DNA from: Polyangiaceae bacterium
GTDB lineage: Bacteria > Myxococcota_A > Polyangia > Polyangiales > Polyangiaceae
DNA: 64,000 bases
Assembly (NCBI GenBank): GCA_016715885.1
Contig: JADJXL010000018.1
Span: forward strand, 372,001-436,000
Direction of reading: 5' to 3'
The position numbers and the translations under genes were made by a program. Positions 25,897 to 35,700 of the stretch are shown piece after piece. Under the pieces are notes generated by a model that did not search any database, was not told the origin of the DNA, and saw only the letters and a list, made by a program, of their open reading frames with translations. Position 1 is the stretch's first letter. Each line of letters begins with the position of its first letter.

Positions 25897-27813
25897 ATGA
25901 AGTACATGCGGACACATTCGACATCCAAGCGGCTCAACACGTTTGCCGCTGTAGCAATGCTCCTTGCGGTACCGTTGACGGCAGCCGCGCAGGAGTCAAC
26001 CGACGCCCCGAAGTTGGCGCTCCAACGATTTCACCCATCGCAGGCCGGCGATCGGTTATTTGGGGTACAGTCGCCTTACGTTGCGGGTCACGTAACGGCA
26101 CACGCGGTGCTCATGTTCGACTACGCACACAATCCGCTCGTGGTCCGGACGGCGGACGGCGAGTCGCTTGGGTCGATTGTCGACAATCAGATGTTTGCGC
26201 ACGTGAATGCGTCGTTTGCGCTTTGGAATCGATTGCAGGTCAACGTGAATCTGCCATTGGCGCTCGTGCAGACCGGGGAAAATCCGGCGGTGGATGGGCG
26301 GACGTTCGCGTCGCCGTCGGGTTTTGCGCTGGGTGATGTGCGTCTTGGGGCGCGTCTACGGATCATCGGGAACTATTACGATGCCTTCCAGCTTGGAATT
26401 GGAGGCTATATGTGGGTTCCGAGCGGCGGGGGGAATTTCGTGACCGATGGCGTGGTGCGTGGATTGCCGCAGCTCATCATCGGCGGTCGTATCGGCAGAT
26501 CGATGTACACGGCAGCGGTGGGTCCCGAGCTTCGACCGGCGCAAAACCTTTATGGTGCCGTCGATCAAGGCGCGATGATCAGTGGTGGCCTTGGGTACGC
26601 GATGTTTTTCGGCGAAGAGGAAAACATCCAGATCGGCGCGGAAGGTTCGTTTTCGACGGTTCTCAGCGGGCCGACGGCGTACAACACGAACGCGGAATTG
26701 CTTTTCAGTGGGCGCTTCCGTTTCGCAAAAGTGCTCGAAGCGGGCATTGGGGCAGGTCCTGGGTTGACTGGAGGTGTTGGGACGCCGGACGTGCGAGTCG
26801 TGGCGCTGTTCGGGTATTCGCCGCCGGTGGAGAAGGACGTCGATACGGACGGCGATGGCATTTTCGACAAGCAGGATGCCTGTCGGCTCGAGCCGGGGCC
26901 ATCGAATGCGGACAAGTCGAAGCATGGTTGTCCGCCGCCGCCGGACAAGGACAAGGACGGCATCATCGACGCGAAGGACGCGTGTATCGACGTGCCTGGC
27001 GTGCCGAGCGACATCGAGCACAAGAATGGCTGTCCGCCCGACAAGGACGGTGACGGTATCATCGACAGCAAGGATGCTTGTGTCGACGTGCCCGGCGTGG
27101 CGAACGATGATGCGAAGAAGAATGGTTGTCCGCCGGATAAGGATGGCGACGGCATCATTGACGCGAAGGACGCGTGTGTGGACGTGCCTGGCGTGACGAA
27201 CGACGATCCGGCGAAGAATGGTTGTCCGCCGGATAGGGATGGCGATGGCGTGGCCGACAAGGACGACGCATGTGCGGACATTCCGGGCGTCAAGACGCAG
27301 GATCCGGCGACGAACGGTTGTCCGGGCGATACGGATGGCGATGGGATTCGCGACGACAAGGATGCGTGTCCGCAAGAGAAGGGCGCGGCCGACAAGGATC
27401 CGAAGCAAAATGGTTGTCCCAAGGTCGTTCGTGTGACGGAGACCGAGATCTTCATTTTGCAGCAGGTCCAATTCGACACGGCGAAGTCGACCATCAAGAA
27501 GGTCAGTGACGCACTGCTCGACGAGGTGGCTGGCGTGCTGAAGGATCATCCGGAGATTACGAAGATCGAGGTCCAAGGGCATACCGACGATCGCGGCGGC
27601 AAGAAGCTCAATGAGAAGCTTTCGGACGACCGGGCGAAGGCGGTCATGGCGGCGCTCGTCAAGCGCGGCATCGACGCCAGCCGGCTCACGGCGAAGGGTT
27701 ATGGTCAGGACGTGCCGATTGGCGACAACAAGACGGCCGAAGGTCGCCAGAAGAACCGGCGCGTGCAGTTCGTGATTCTGGAGAAGAAACCGAAGACGGC
27801 GCCGAAGCGCTGA
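25897..27813 (+). CDS. OmpA-family outer-membrane protein with thrombospondin type 3 repeats
   Basis: A 638-residue protein with a GGGGA site before the ATG. Signal peptide: residues 1-32 (LTAAAQ). Residues ~35-305 look like a beta barrel (alternating hydrophobic strands, GGYMWVPSGGG, GPELRPAQNLYGAVD). Residues ~310-505 contain five or six calcium-binding TSP3 repeats of the form DxDGDGIxDxxDAC...NGCPPDKD. The OmpA peptidoglycan-binding domain (about 515-635) has VQFDTAKSTI, GHTDDRGG, LSDDRAKAV and GRQKNRRV with the conserved Asp and Arg that hold meso-diaminopimelate. It links the outer membrane to the wall. Same architecture as OprF-like myxobacterial porins. Confidence 0.9.
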   Translation: MKYMRTHSTSKRLNTFAAVAMLLAVPLTAAAQESTDAPKLALQRFHPSQAGDRLFGVQSPYVAGHVTAHAVLMFDYAHNPLVVRTADGESLGSIVDNQMFAHVNASFALWNRLQVNVNLPLALVQTGENPAVDGRTFASPSGFALGDVRLGARLRIIGNYYDAFQLGIGGYMWVPSGGGNFVTDGVVRGLPQLIIGGRIGRSMYTAAVGPELRPAQNLYGAVDQGAMISGGLGYAMFFGEEENIQIGAEGSFSTVLSGPTAYNTNAELLFSGRFRFAKVLEAGIGAGPGLTGGVGTPDVRVVALFGYSPPVEKDVDTDGDGIFDKQDACRLEPGPSNADKSKHGCPPPPDKDKDGIIDAKDACIDVPGVPSDIEHKNGCPPDKDGDGIIDSKDACVDVPGVANDDAKKNGCPPDKDGDGIIDAKDACVDVPGVTNDDPAKNGCPPDRDGDGVADKDDACADIPGVKTQDPATNGCPGDTDGDGIRDDKDACPQEKGAADKDPKQNGCPKVVRVTETEIFILQQVQFDTAKSTIKKVSDALLDEVAGVLKDHPEITKIEVQGHTDDRGGKKLNEKLSDDRAKAVMAALVKRGIDASRLTAKGYGQDVPIGDNKTAEGRQKNRRVQFVILEKKPKTAPKR

Positions 27814-27923
27814 GCTTATTGCCACGGGGAGCGTGATGCCTGCCGCGGGCATTGCGCTCCTCGTTTGGCATGACAAGCGAATACGAAGAACCGACATCAA
27901 CGTGTCGAATAGCACGAGGTAAT

Positions 27924-30900
27924 ATGATGAAAAGAAAATGGCTTATGAGAACCGCATTGGTCGCGGTGTTGTCGACCATTGCGGTTGGAAGCGCAGAGGC
28001 CGCGCAGACGCTGCGCGTGCAGGTCGATCAGAAGGGTGATTTCGTTCTGATTGGCAATGCGCTGGGGCATGAATGCGACGGGGGCACTCCGGCGCCGGTC
28101 GTAGGCACCGCGAATTGCGGCGGGAGCTCGAACAATGGCGACTCCGCGCCGGACATTTTCTGGCGTGCGGACGCCCCTGGGGCAGGCCAGGCGCAAGCGA
28201 ACACCGGCATTACGGTCGCGCAAGCACGTAGCTCGGCCGTTCTGGCGATTCCCCCTGGAGCGACGGTGTCACACGCGTTTCTTTATTGGGGCGCCAATGC
28301 CGCCGGTGGTGACGATACCATCACGCTCGATCGGCAGGGTGGATTCACCCAAACCGTCACCGCCGATCAGATGTATACGAGCGGCAACAATTCGTACCAG
28401 GGTGTTGCAGACATCACGTCCATCGTGCAGGCGAACGGTTCGGGAGCATACCGCGTTTCCGGTGTGAACGCGACCAACATTGTCAATCTCAACAATAGCA
28501 ACAACTACGCTGGCTGGTGGATGGTCGTCTTCTACGAGCTGGCTACGGATCCACCGCGAAACCTCGCGCTCTTCGACGGGCTCGACCCGGTGAGCAACAA
28601 CAATGCGCAGAACATCAACCTTTCGGGCTTCTTGGTGCCGCCCGTTTTTGCCAATGCGAAACTCGGCATCGTGGCCTTCGAGGGAGACAATACGCTGACG
28701 GGCGATTCGTTCTCGTTCGGTCCCGCTCCAGCGCTCACGAATGGACTCAACCCGGCGACGAACTTCTTCAATGCGACGCGCAGCTTTTTGGGCGTGGGTG
28801 ATCACAGGGCGGGCGATCTGCCGGAGCTCTTGGGAACACCGCAAAGCAATTCGGGCATCGACATGGACGTCGTCGATGTGACGAACAAGCTCATGGCGGG
28901 ACAAACGTCGGTGCCGATTTCCGCGACGAGCACGGGCGACGTCTATTATCTCGCCGGGTTCGTCACGTCCATTCCCACGTTCAAGCCGGACTTCAGCACG
29001 TCCGAAAAAACGGCTGTGGATCTGAATGGCGGCGCGCTCCTGCCCGGGGATATCATCGAATACACGGTCGTTGCGACGAACACCGGAAACGACACCGCCG
29101 TGAACACGATCATGAACGACCCGCTGCCCATGGGCGTGACGTACCTACCGGGAAGCATTGGCATCACGGCTGGCGCAAACGTTGGCGGCAAAACGGACAT
29201 GACGGCCGACGACCAATGCGAATACGTAATGGCGACGAATACCGTCACCTGTCGTATCGGCGTGGGCGCAGACGCGGCGCAGGGCGGAACGATGCTCGTC
29301 GGCGAATCGACGACGATCACGTTCCAGGTCACGGTCAACGCCGATGCATCGGGCATCATTTACAACCAGGCGCTCATCACGGCAAGCGGTCTCTTGGGCG
29401 CTCCGGCCGAAGATACGCCAACCGACGGCAATGGTCCCACGGGCGGTCAGCCGCCGACGCCCGTTCTCATCGACGCTTGCGAGACGGATGCGCAATGTAT
29501 GGCGCCGACGCCGTATTGCAATACGACGCCCGATCCGAACGTGTGCGTCGAATGCATCGAAAATTCGCATTGTCCGGCCAATCTGCCGACATGTGATCTG
29601 GGGACGAACACGTGCATTTGCGTGCCTTCGGGCCCCGAAATTTGCGACGGCGTCGACAACGATTGCAATGGCATGGTCGACGAGGGATTCAACATCGGCA
29701 TGCCGTGTACGTCCGGCGTTGGCGAATGCGCCGTCATGGGTGCGATCACCTGTCTTACGACGACGATTTCTTCGTGCGATGCGGAGCCCTTGCCGCCGTC
29801 GGCTGAAATCTGCGATGGCCTCGACAATGACTGCGACGGCGTGAACGACAATGACAACCCCGGCGGGGGTATGTCGTGCATGACCGGGTTCCCCGGCATC
29901 TGCAGCGAAGGCTTGACCAATTGCACGGCCGGCATGGTCACGTGCGTTGCGAACGTCATGCCCGGCCAGCAGATGGAGACCTGCGACACGCTCGACGAAG
30001 ATTGCGATGGCGTCGCGGACAATGGCTTCAATGTCGGCATGTCGTGCACCGTGGGCGTCGGCGCGTGCGCCAATTCGGGCGTCATCATTTGCACGGACCC
30101 GAATAACTCGATGTGCGATGCGCTGGCCAACCCGCCGGGCGAAGAAATATGCGGCGACGCGATCGACAACGATTGCGACGGCACGACCGACGAAGGGTGC
30201 CTCGATAGCGACAACGACGGTATTCCCGACGAGGTCGAAATACAAGTGGGCACCGATCCGATGGATGCCGATAGTGACGACGACGGCGTTCCCGACGGGC
30301 AAGAACCGGATTGGGATCAAGACACCGACGGCGACGGCCTCATCAATGCGCTCGATTCCGACAGCGACAACGATGGTCTCTTCGATGGCACCGAAATGGG
30401 CCTCGATTGCTCGAATCCGGGTACCGACACGAGTGCAAATCAATGCATTCCGGACGCGGACATGGGCAATTCGACGACCGACCCGCTCGATCCCGACACC
30501 GACAATGGCGGCGTTTCGGATGGATCGGAAGACGTCAACAAGAATGGCACCATCGACGAGGGCGAGCGCGATCCCAACGATCCGACGGACGACAATACCA
30601 TTACGGACACCGATGGTGACGGCCTGAGCGACGACTTCGAAAATCAAATCGGCTCCGATCCGAACGATGCCGATAGCGATGACGACGGCGTTCCCGATGG
30701 CCAAGAGGCAAACCCTGCGGCTGATAGCGACGGCGACGGCCTCATCAACGTCCTCGATGTCGATAGCGACAACGATGGTCTCTTCGATGGCACCGAAATG
30801 GGCTTCGATTGCTCGAACCCCGATACCGATACGTCGCAAAATACCTGCATCCCCGATGGGGACATGGGCACGACGCAAACGTCACCGATCGACCCCGATA

Positions 30901-32507
30901 CGGACAATGGCGGCATTTCGGACGGTTCCGAGGACTTCGACAAGGATGGCGTCGTCGATCCGGGCGAGGGCGATCCCAACGATCCGTCCGACGACACGAC
31001 CATCATCGATACCGACGGCGATGGCCTGAGCGACGACTTCGAAAATCAAATCGGCTCCGATCCAAACGATGCCGATAGCGACGACGATGGCGTCATCGAT
31101 GGCCTGGAAGCCAATCCTGCCGAGGATACCGACGGTGATGGCACCATCAACGTGCTCGATCCCGACAGCGACGGTGACGGTATTCTCGACGGCACCGAAA
31201 TGGGCTTCGATTGCTCGAATCAGGCAACGAATCCCGCAGCAAACAACTGCGTTCCGGATGCCGACATGGGCACGACGACCACGTCGCCGGTCAATCCCGA
31301 CACGGATTTCGGTGGCGTGCCCGATGGCGTCGAGGACTTCAACAAGAATGGTACCATCGATCCAGGCGAGGGCGATCCGAACGATCCGTCCGACGACGGG
31401 AACATCAAGGATAGCGACGGCGACGGCCTGCCCGACGACTACGAAACGAGTATCGGATCGGATCCGAACGACGCCGATAGCGACGACGATGGCGTTCCCG
31501 ACGGTCAGGAAATCAATCCTGCCGAGGACACGGACGGTGACGGCCTCATCAACGTGCTCGATGCCGATAGCGACAACGATGGTCTTTGGGACGGCACGGA
31601 AATGGGCTTCGATTGCTCGAATGCCGATACCGATACGACGAAGAACCGCTGCATTCCCGATGCAGACGATGGCTCCACGACAACGGATCCGCTCGATCGC
31701 GATACCGACGACGGCGGCATTTCGGACGGCGCGGAGGACTTCGACAAAGACGGCACCGTCGACCCTGGCGAGGGCGATCCCAACGATCCGTCGGACGACA
31801 CGACCATCGTCGATACGGACGGCGACGGCCTGAGCGACGACTTCGAGAATCAAATCGGCTCGGATCCGAACGATGCCGATACCGACGACGACGGCGTCAT
31901 CGATGGCCAAGAAGCCAACCCTGCCGAGGATTCGGACGGTGATGGCCTCATCAACGTGCTCGATCCCGACAGCGACAATGACGGGCTCTTCGACGGCACC
32001 GAAATGGGCTTCGATTGCTCCAATGGCGCAACGAATGCGGAAAAGGGCAATTGCATCCCGGACGCCGACATGGGCTCGACGAAGACCTCGCCGCTCGATC
32101 CGGACACCGACAAAGGCGGCGTCCCCGACGGCATCGAGGACTTCAACAAGAACGGCACTATCGATCCAGGTGAGGGCGATCCCAACAATCCCGCCGACGA
32201 CAAGACCTGCACGACCGATGCCGATTGCGGTGATCCCAGGAGCGGCAAGGTGTGCGACGACAAGTTCAATGCTTGCGTCCCCGGTTGTCGCGGCACGAAC
32301 GGCAATGGCTGCCCGGCAGACCAAATCTGCTCGTCCACCACGGATGCCATTGGTACGTGCGGCGCTGAGCCTACCGGCATTCTCATCACCGGCGGTTGCG
32401 TATGCACCACCGGAACGAGCAATAGCAGCAATGACTCGCCCGTCGGCTTCGGCATTGCCATTGCCGCGGCGTGCGCGGTCATGGCTCGACGCCAGAAGCG
32501 CCGCTAG
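27924..32507 (+). CDS. 1527-residue secreted TSP3/MopE repeat protein with DUF11-like domain
   Basis: The ATG at 27924 follows GAGGT. Signal peptide: residues 1-27 (VGSAEAA). Residues ~28-370 form an unrecognised beta-rich domain (VSHAFLYWGANAAGGDDTI). A DUF11-like beta sandwich follows (about 370-510: IEYTVVATNTGNDTAVNTI, DPLPMGVTYLPGSI). MopE-type modules (about 590-760) read CDGVDNDCNGMVDEGFN and CDGLDNDCDGVND. Residues ~760-1430 are five tandem ~134-residue units dense in DxDxDG calcium loops. The tail has CVC, a hydrophobic helix (GFGIAIAAACAVMA) and RRQKRR, a MYXO-CTERM-like sorting signal. It is probably a long calcium-stiffened surface fibre or adhesin. A strong terminator follows. 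Confidence 0.85.
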   Translation: MMKRKWLMRTALVAVLSTIAVGSAEAAQTLRVQVDQKGDFVLIGNALGHECDGGTPAPVVGTANCGGSSNNGDSAPDIFWRADAPGAGQAQANTGITVAQARSSAVLAIPPGATVSHAFLYWGANAAGGDDTITLDRQGGFTQTVTADQMYTSGNNSYQGVADITSIVQANGSGAYRVSGVNATNIVNLNNSNNYAGWWMVVFYELATDPPRNLALFDGLDPVSNNNAQNINLSGFLVPPVFANAKLGIVAFEGDNTLTGDSFSFGPAPALTNGLNPATNFFNATRSFLGVGDHRAGDLPELLGTPQSNSGIDMDVVDVTNKLMAGQTSVPISATSTGDVYYLAGFVTSIPTFKPDFSTSEKTAVDLNGGALLPGDIIEYTVVATNTGNDTAVNTIMNDPLPMGVTYLPGSIGITAGANVGGKTDMTADDQCEYVMATNTVTCRIGVGADAAQGGTMLVGESTTITFQVTVNADASGIIYNQALITASGLLGAPAEDTPTDGNGPTGGQPPTPVLIDACETDAQCMAPTPYCNTTPDPNVCVECIENSHCPANLPTCDLGTNTCICVPSGPEICDGVDNDCNGMVDEGFNIGMPCTSGVGECAVMGAITCLTTTISSCDAEPLPPSAEICDGLDNDCDGVNDNDNPGGGMSCMTGFPGICSEGLTNCTAGMVTCVANVMPGQQMETCDTLDEDCDGVADNGFNVGMSCTVGVGACANSGVIICTDPNNSMCDALANPPGEEICGDAIDNDCDGTTDEGCLDSDNDGIPDEVEIQVGTDPMDADSDDDGVPDGQEPDWDQDTDGDGLINALDSDSDNDGLFDGTEMGLDCSNPGTDTSANQCIPDADMGNSTTDPLDPDTDNGGVSDGSEDVNKNGTIDEGERDPNDPTDDNTITDTDGDGLSDDFENQIGSDPNDADSDDDGVPDGQEANPAADSDGDGLINVLDVDSDNDGLFDGTEMGFDCSNPDTDTSQNTCIPDGDMGTTQTSPIDPDTDNGGISDGSEDFDKDGVVDPGEGDPNDPSDDTTIIDTDGDGLSDDFENQIGSDPNDADSDDDGVIDGLEANPAEDTDGDGTINVLDPDSDGDGILDGTEMGFDCSNQATNPAANNCVPDADMGTTTTSPVNPDTDFGGVPDGVEDFNKNGTIDPGEGDPNDPSDDGNIKDSDGDGLPDDYETSIGSDPNDADSDDDGVPDGQEINPAEDTDGDGLINVLDADSDNDGLWDGTEMGFDCSNADTDTTKNRCIPDADDGSTTTDPLDRDTDDGGISDGAEDFDKDGTVDPGEGDPNDPSDDTTIVDTDGDGLSDDFENQIGSDPNDADTDDDGVIDGQEANPAEDSDGDGLINVLDPDSDNDGLFDGTEMGFDCSNGATNAEKGNCIPDADMGSTKTSPLDPDTDKGGVPDGIEDFNKNGTIDPGEGDPNNPADDKTCTTDADCGDPRSGKVCDDKFNACVPGCRGTNGNGCPADQICSSTTDAIGTCGAEPTGILITGGCVCTTGTSNSSNDSPVGFGIAIAAACAVMARRQKRR
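30205..32205 (+). repeat. five tandem ~402-bp coding repeats
   Basis: Units start near 30205, 30606, 31008, 31410 and 31811, each opening with D-x-DGDGLxDDFE-like coding sequence and continuing through DGTEMGxDCSN and DPGEGDPNDPSDD. Period is about 402 bases (134 residues). The conserved frame and codons suggest expansion by unequal recombination. Confidence 0.8.
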
Positions 32508-32543
32508 GCGCATGTAAGCAGGCGATAGCGTCTGCTCGAATCG

Positions 32544-32580
32544 AAAGCGCCGTGGTTTTTCCAAGCCACGGCGCTTTTTT
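32544..32580 (+). terminator. strong intrinsic terminator
   Basis: AAAGCGCCGTGG (32544-32555) pairs with CCACGGCGCTTT (32566-32577), a perfect 12-bp stem with a ten-base loop, ending in six T's (32575-32580). It lies about 37 bases after the stop of the TSP3 giant and closes that transcript. Confidence 0.93.
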
Positions 32581-32774
32581 ATGACCAGCCCCGAATGATT
32601 GTCGCGTAAATCGCGTTTTGGCAACACTCATGCGTCGCGTAACGCTCTCGCGCGACAAGCAGCACGGTCCACTGAGCGCCACATGTAATTTACAATACGT
32701 CAACTAACCCTTCACGCCGGCCTTGCCATGCGTCTATATTCGCCACCAACCGCAGCAACCAGAAAGGCGCGGGT

Positions 32775-35700
32775 GTGTTCTGGCTCGAAGGGCATACCAT
32801 CACGGAAGTTCTCTTCGAGGGGGACGCGACGACGCTCTATCGCGGATATCGCGATACCGACGGCACTTCCGTTCTGGTCAAGGCGTCGAACGATGACTTC
32901 CCCATCGCGCGCGACGTAGCCCTTCTGCGCCACGAATGCGCGATCCTCCAAAGCCTCGACGTGCCCTGCGTCCCGACCGCCTTCGGCCTCGTCCCGTGCC
33001 GAAACGGCATTTCGCTCGTCATGTCGGACACCGGCAAACGGCCGCTCACGGAACGCATGCGTCGAGGCCGTCAAGATCTTGGCGCGGCCCTTCGCGTCGG
33101 CGTCGCAATCGCTCGAGCGCTCGATCAGGTGCACATCGGCGGCGTGATCCACAAAGACGTTTGTCCTCAAAACATCCTCGTCGAAGAAGGATCGCTCGAC
33201 GTGGACCTCGTCGGTTTCGGCTACGCTTCGCGGCTGCTCCGCGAAGATCAACGCCTGGCCACCACGCAAATCATCGAAGGATCGCTCGCGTACATGGCGC
33301 CCGAGCAGACGGGACGCATCAATCGAGCCATCGATCATCGCGCGGATTTGTATTCGCTCGGCGTCACACTCTACGAGCTGCTCACGGGCGTTTTGCCCTT
33401 CACGATGGATGAGCCGCTCGGCCTTTTGCATGCGCACATCGCGCGCGCGCCGGTGCCTCCACACGTGCTCGTGCCCGAGCTTCCGCGCGTCGTGTCGGAC
33501 ATCGTGATCAAGCTGCTCGCGAAGAGCGCCGACGATCGTTACCACCGCGCAGGAGGCGTCGCGACGGACCTCGCCATTTGCGCGAGACAGTGGCAAAACT
33601 ACCGCGAAATCGACCGATTTGCCCTCGGCGAACGCGATCTCGGCAGCGAGCTGATCCTGCCGGACAAACTCTACGGGCGCGACGTCGAACGCAAGGACCT
33701 CGAAGCTGCCTTCGAACGCGCGGCGACGGGTCATCCGGGCTTGGTGGTGATTTCCGGCGCAGCGGGCGTGGGCAAATCGGTCCTCGCCCGTGAGCTCAAG
33801 AGCCCCGTGGCCGTTCGAGGCGGTACGTTTGCTGCCGGAAGGCCGGACGAGCTGACGCGGGGCGCTCCGTGTGGCGTGCTTTCCGCGGCGCTTCGGGACC
33901 TCGTGCGGCAAATTCTGCAAGGTCCTTCCGAGCCGGCGCGTGTGTTCACGCGCGAGCTACACCGCATGCTCGGGGCAACGGCCGCCGCGCTTTTCGAGAT
34001 CGTTCCCGAGCTCGAGGACGTCGTCGAAGCGCGTGAGCTGCCAGCGGCGCTGCCCGCGGCCGAATCGAACGCGCGCCTCGCGGTGCTCGTGCGATCGCTC
34101 ATCGACGCGGCAAGTCGTGAAGGGCCCGTCGTGCTGTTTTTGGACGACATGGATTCGGCCGACGCCGCATCCAAGGACATCGCACGTGCGCTCGTCGTCG
34201 ATGGCGAATCGCGTCGCTTGTGCGTCGTGATGGCTTGTCGGGACAGACCCACGGCTAGCCGCACGAACATCGTCGATTTGCCCGACCTGCGCCGCGCAGG
34301 CGTGTCCATTACCGAAATCCACCTTGGGCCGCTGAGCGCCGTTCACACGCGCGCATTGCTCGCTGACGCCCTGGGCGCTCCCGAAGATCGAGTCATCGAT
34401 TTGGCCGACGAGCTGACGGCGGCTGCGCATGGTAATCCGTTCTTTCTGCGCGAAGTGCTTCGGGCGCTCCACACCGAAGAGCTCGTCAAGTTCGACTCGC
34501 GTGCAGGCAGCTTCAAATGGGACATCGAACGCGTTCGCCAGCGCCTCGGTTCGGCCGATGCGCGCGATTTCGTACGAGATCGAATTGGTTCTCTCCCTGC
34601 GCGAACGTCCCACGCACTCGCGGTTGCGGCTTGTCTCGGTACGGCCTTCGATCTCGGCGCGCTGGCCGTGGCCGTCGAGCGTCCGCCGGCGGATGTCGTG
34701 CAGGATCTCTGGCCCGCGCTCGAAGCTGGCCTCATCGTTCCTTTGTCGTCGGACTACCGTTTCGCCGATGCGCTGGTCGACGCAGCGCAAGCGAATGGAG
34801 CCGACACGCATCGTCGTTCGCCCGATCGATCGTCGTGGGAAGTGCCGTATGCCTTTGCGCACGGGCACGTGCACGACGCCGCGCTGGCGCTCGTACCGCC
34901 CGAATCGCGGGCGCACGAGCATTTGCGGATTGGTCGACTGCTCTTGGCAAGCGCTTTTCCGACGAGCGACGGAGGCGGCTTGGCAGCCGTTCGGCAGCTC
35001 AACTTGGGGCGCGCCGCGATGCAGTCCGAAGGCGATCGCATATCGCTCGCGCGGCTCGATCTGAACGCCGGAAGGCGTGCGAAGGGTGCCGGGGCACTCG
35101 CCGACGCGATGGACTTTTTCAAGCTGGGGCTCGAGGCGCTCGACGCGAAAGAGCCGCACGAGCTGTGGTTTGCCCTGACGTACCAGTTCGGTGAATGCGC
35201 CGTGACCACGGGTGCGGCGGAGCTGTCCGCGCGGCATGTGGAAGAGCTGGTTTCGGGGGCCCGCACGGCACTCGAGCGGGCCGAAGCGTGCCGCTTGCGC
35301 GTTGCAATGCTCGTGATGCGCGAGAAGCTCGATGAAGCGTTTCGCGCGGGTGTTGCTGGGCTCGAGGAATTGGGCATCCGAATGCCCGAGGACGAAGCGG
35401 CGTGGCGCAAGGCGCTCGACGAGGAACGAGCTGCCATCGATCGGAAGCTTGCCGACCGTCCCATTCGTTCGCTCAAGATGGCGCCTCGAGCGACCGATCC
35501 TGAAATCGTCGCGACGATGTTTTTCTTGCTCGACCTGTCCGCTCCGGCATTTCTTTCGCGCGTGCCGGCGACGCGGCTCGTCACGGCGGTGCTCGTACGG
35601 CTTTCGATCGAGCATGGGAATACGGAAGCGTCGGCGTATGGTTTTGCGGCGTATGGGTTTTTCCTCGCGGCGGATACGAATCGATTCGACGAAGCTCACG

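Noticed and set aside
29145..32627. Two long minus-strand ORFs (577 and 581 residues) opposite the TSP3 giant
   Set aside because: They mirror the Asp-rich repeats of the plus-strand gene, consist of repetitive Val/Ala/Ile/Arg patterns and have no start signal or domain. They are antisense shadows.
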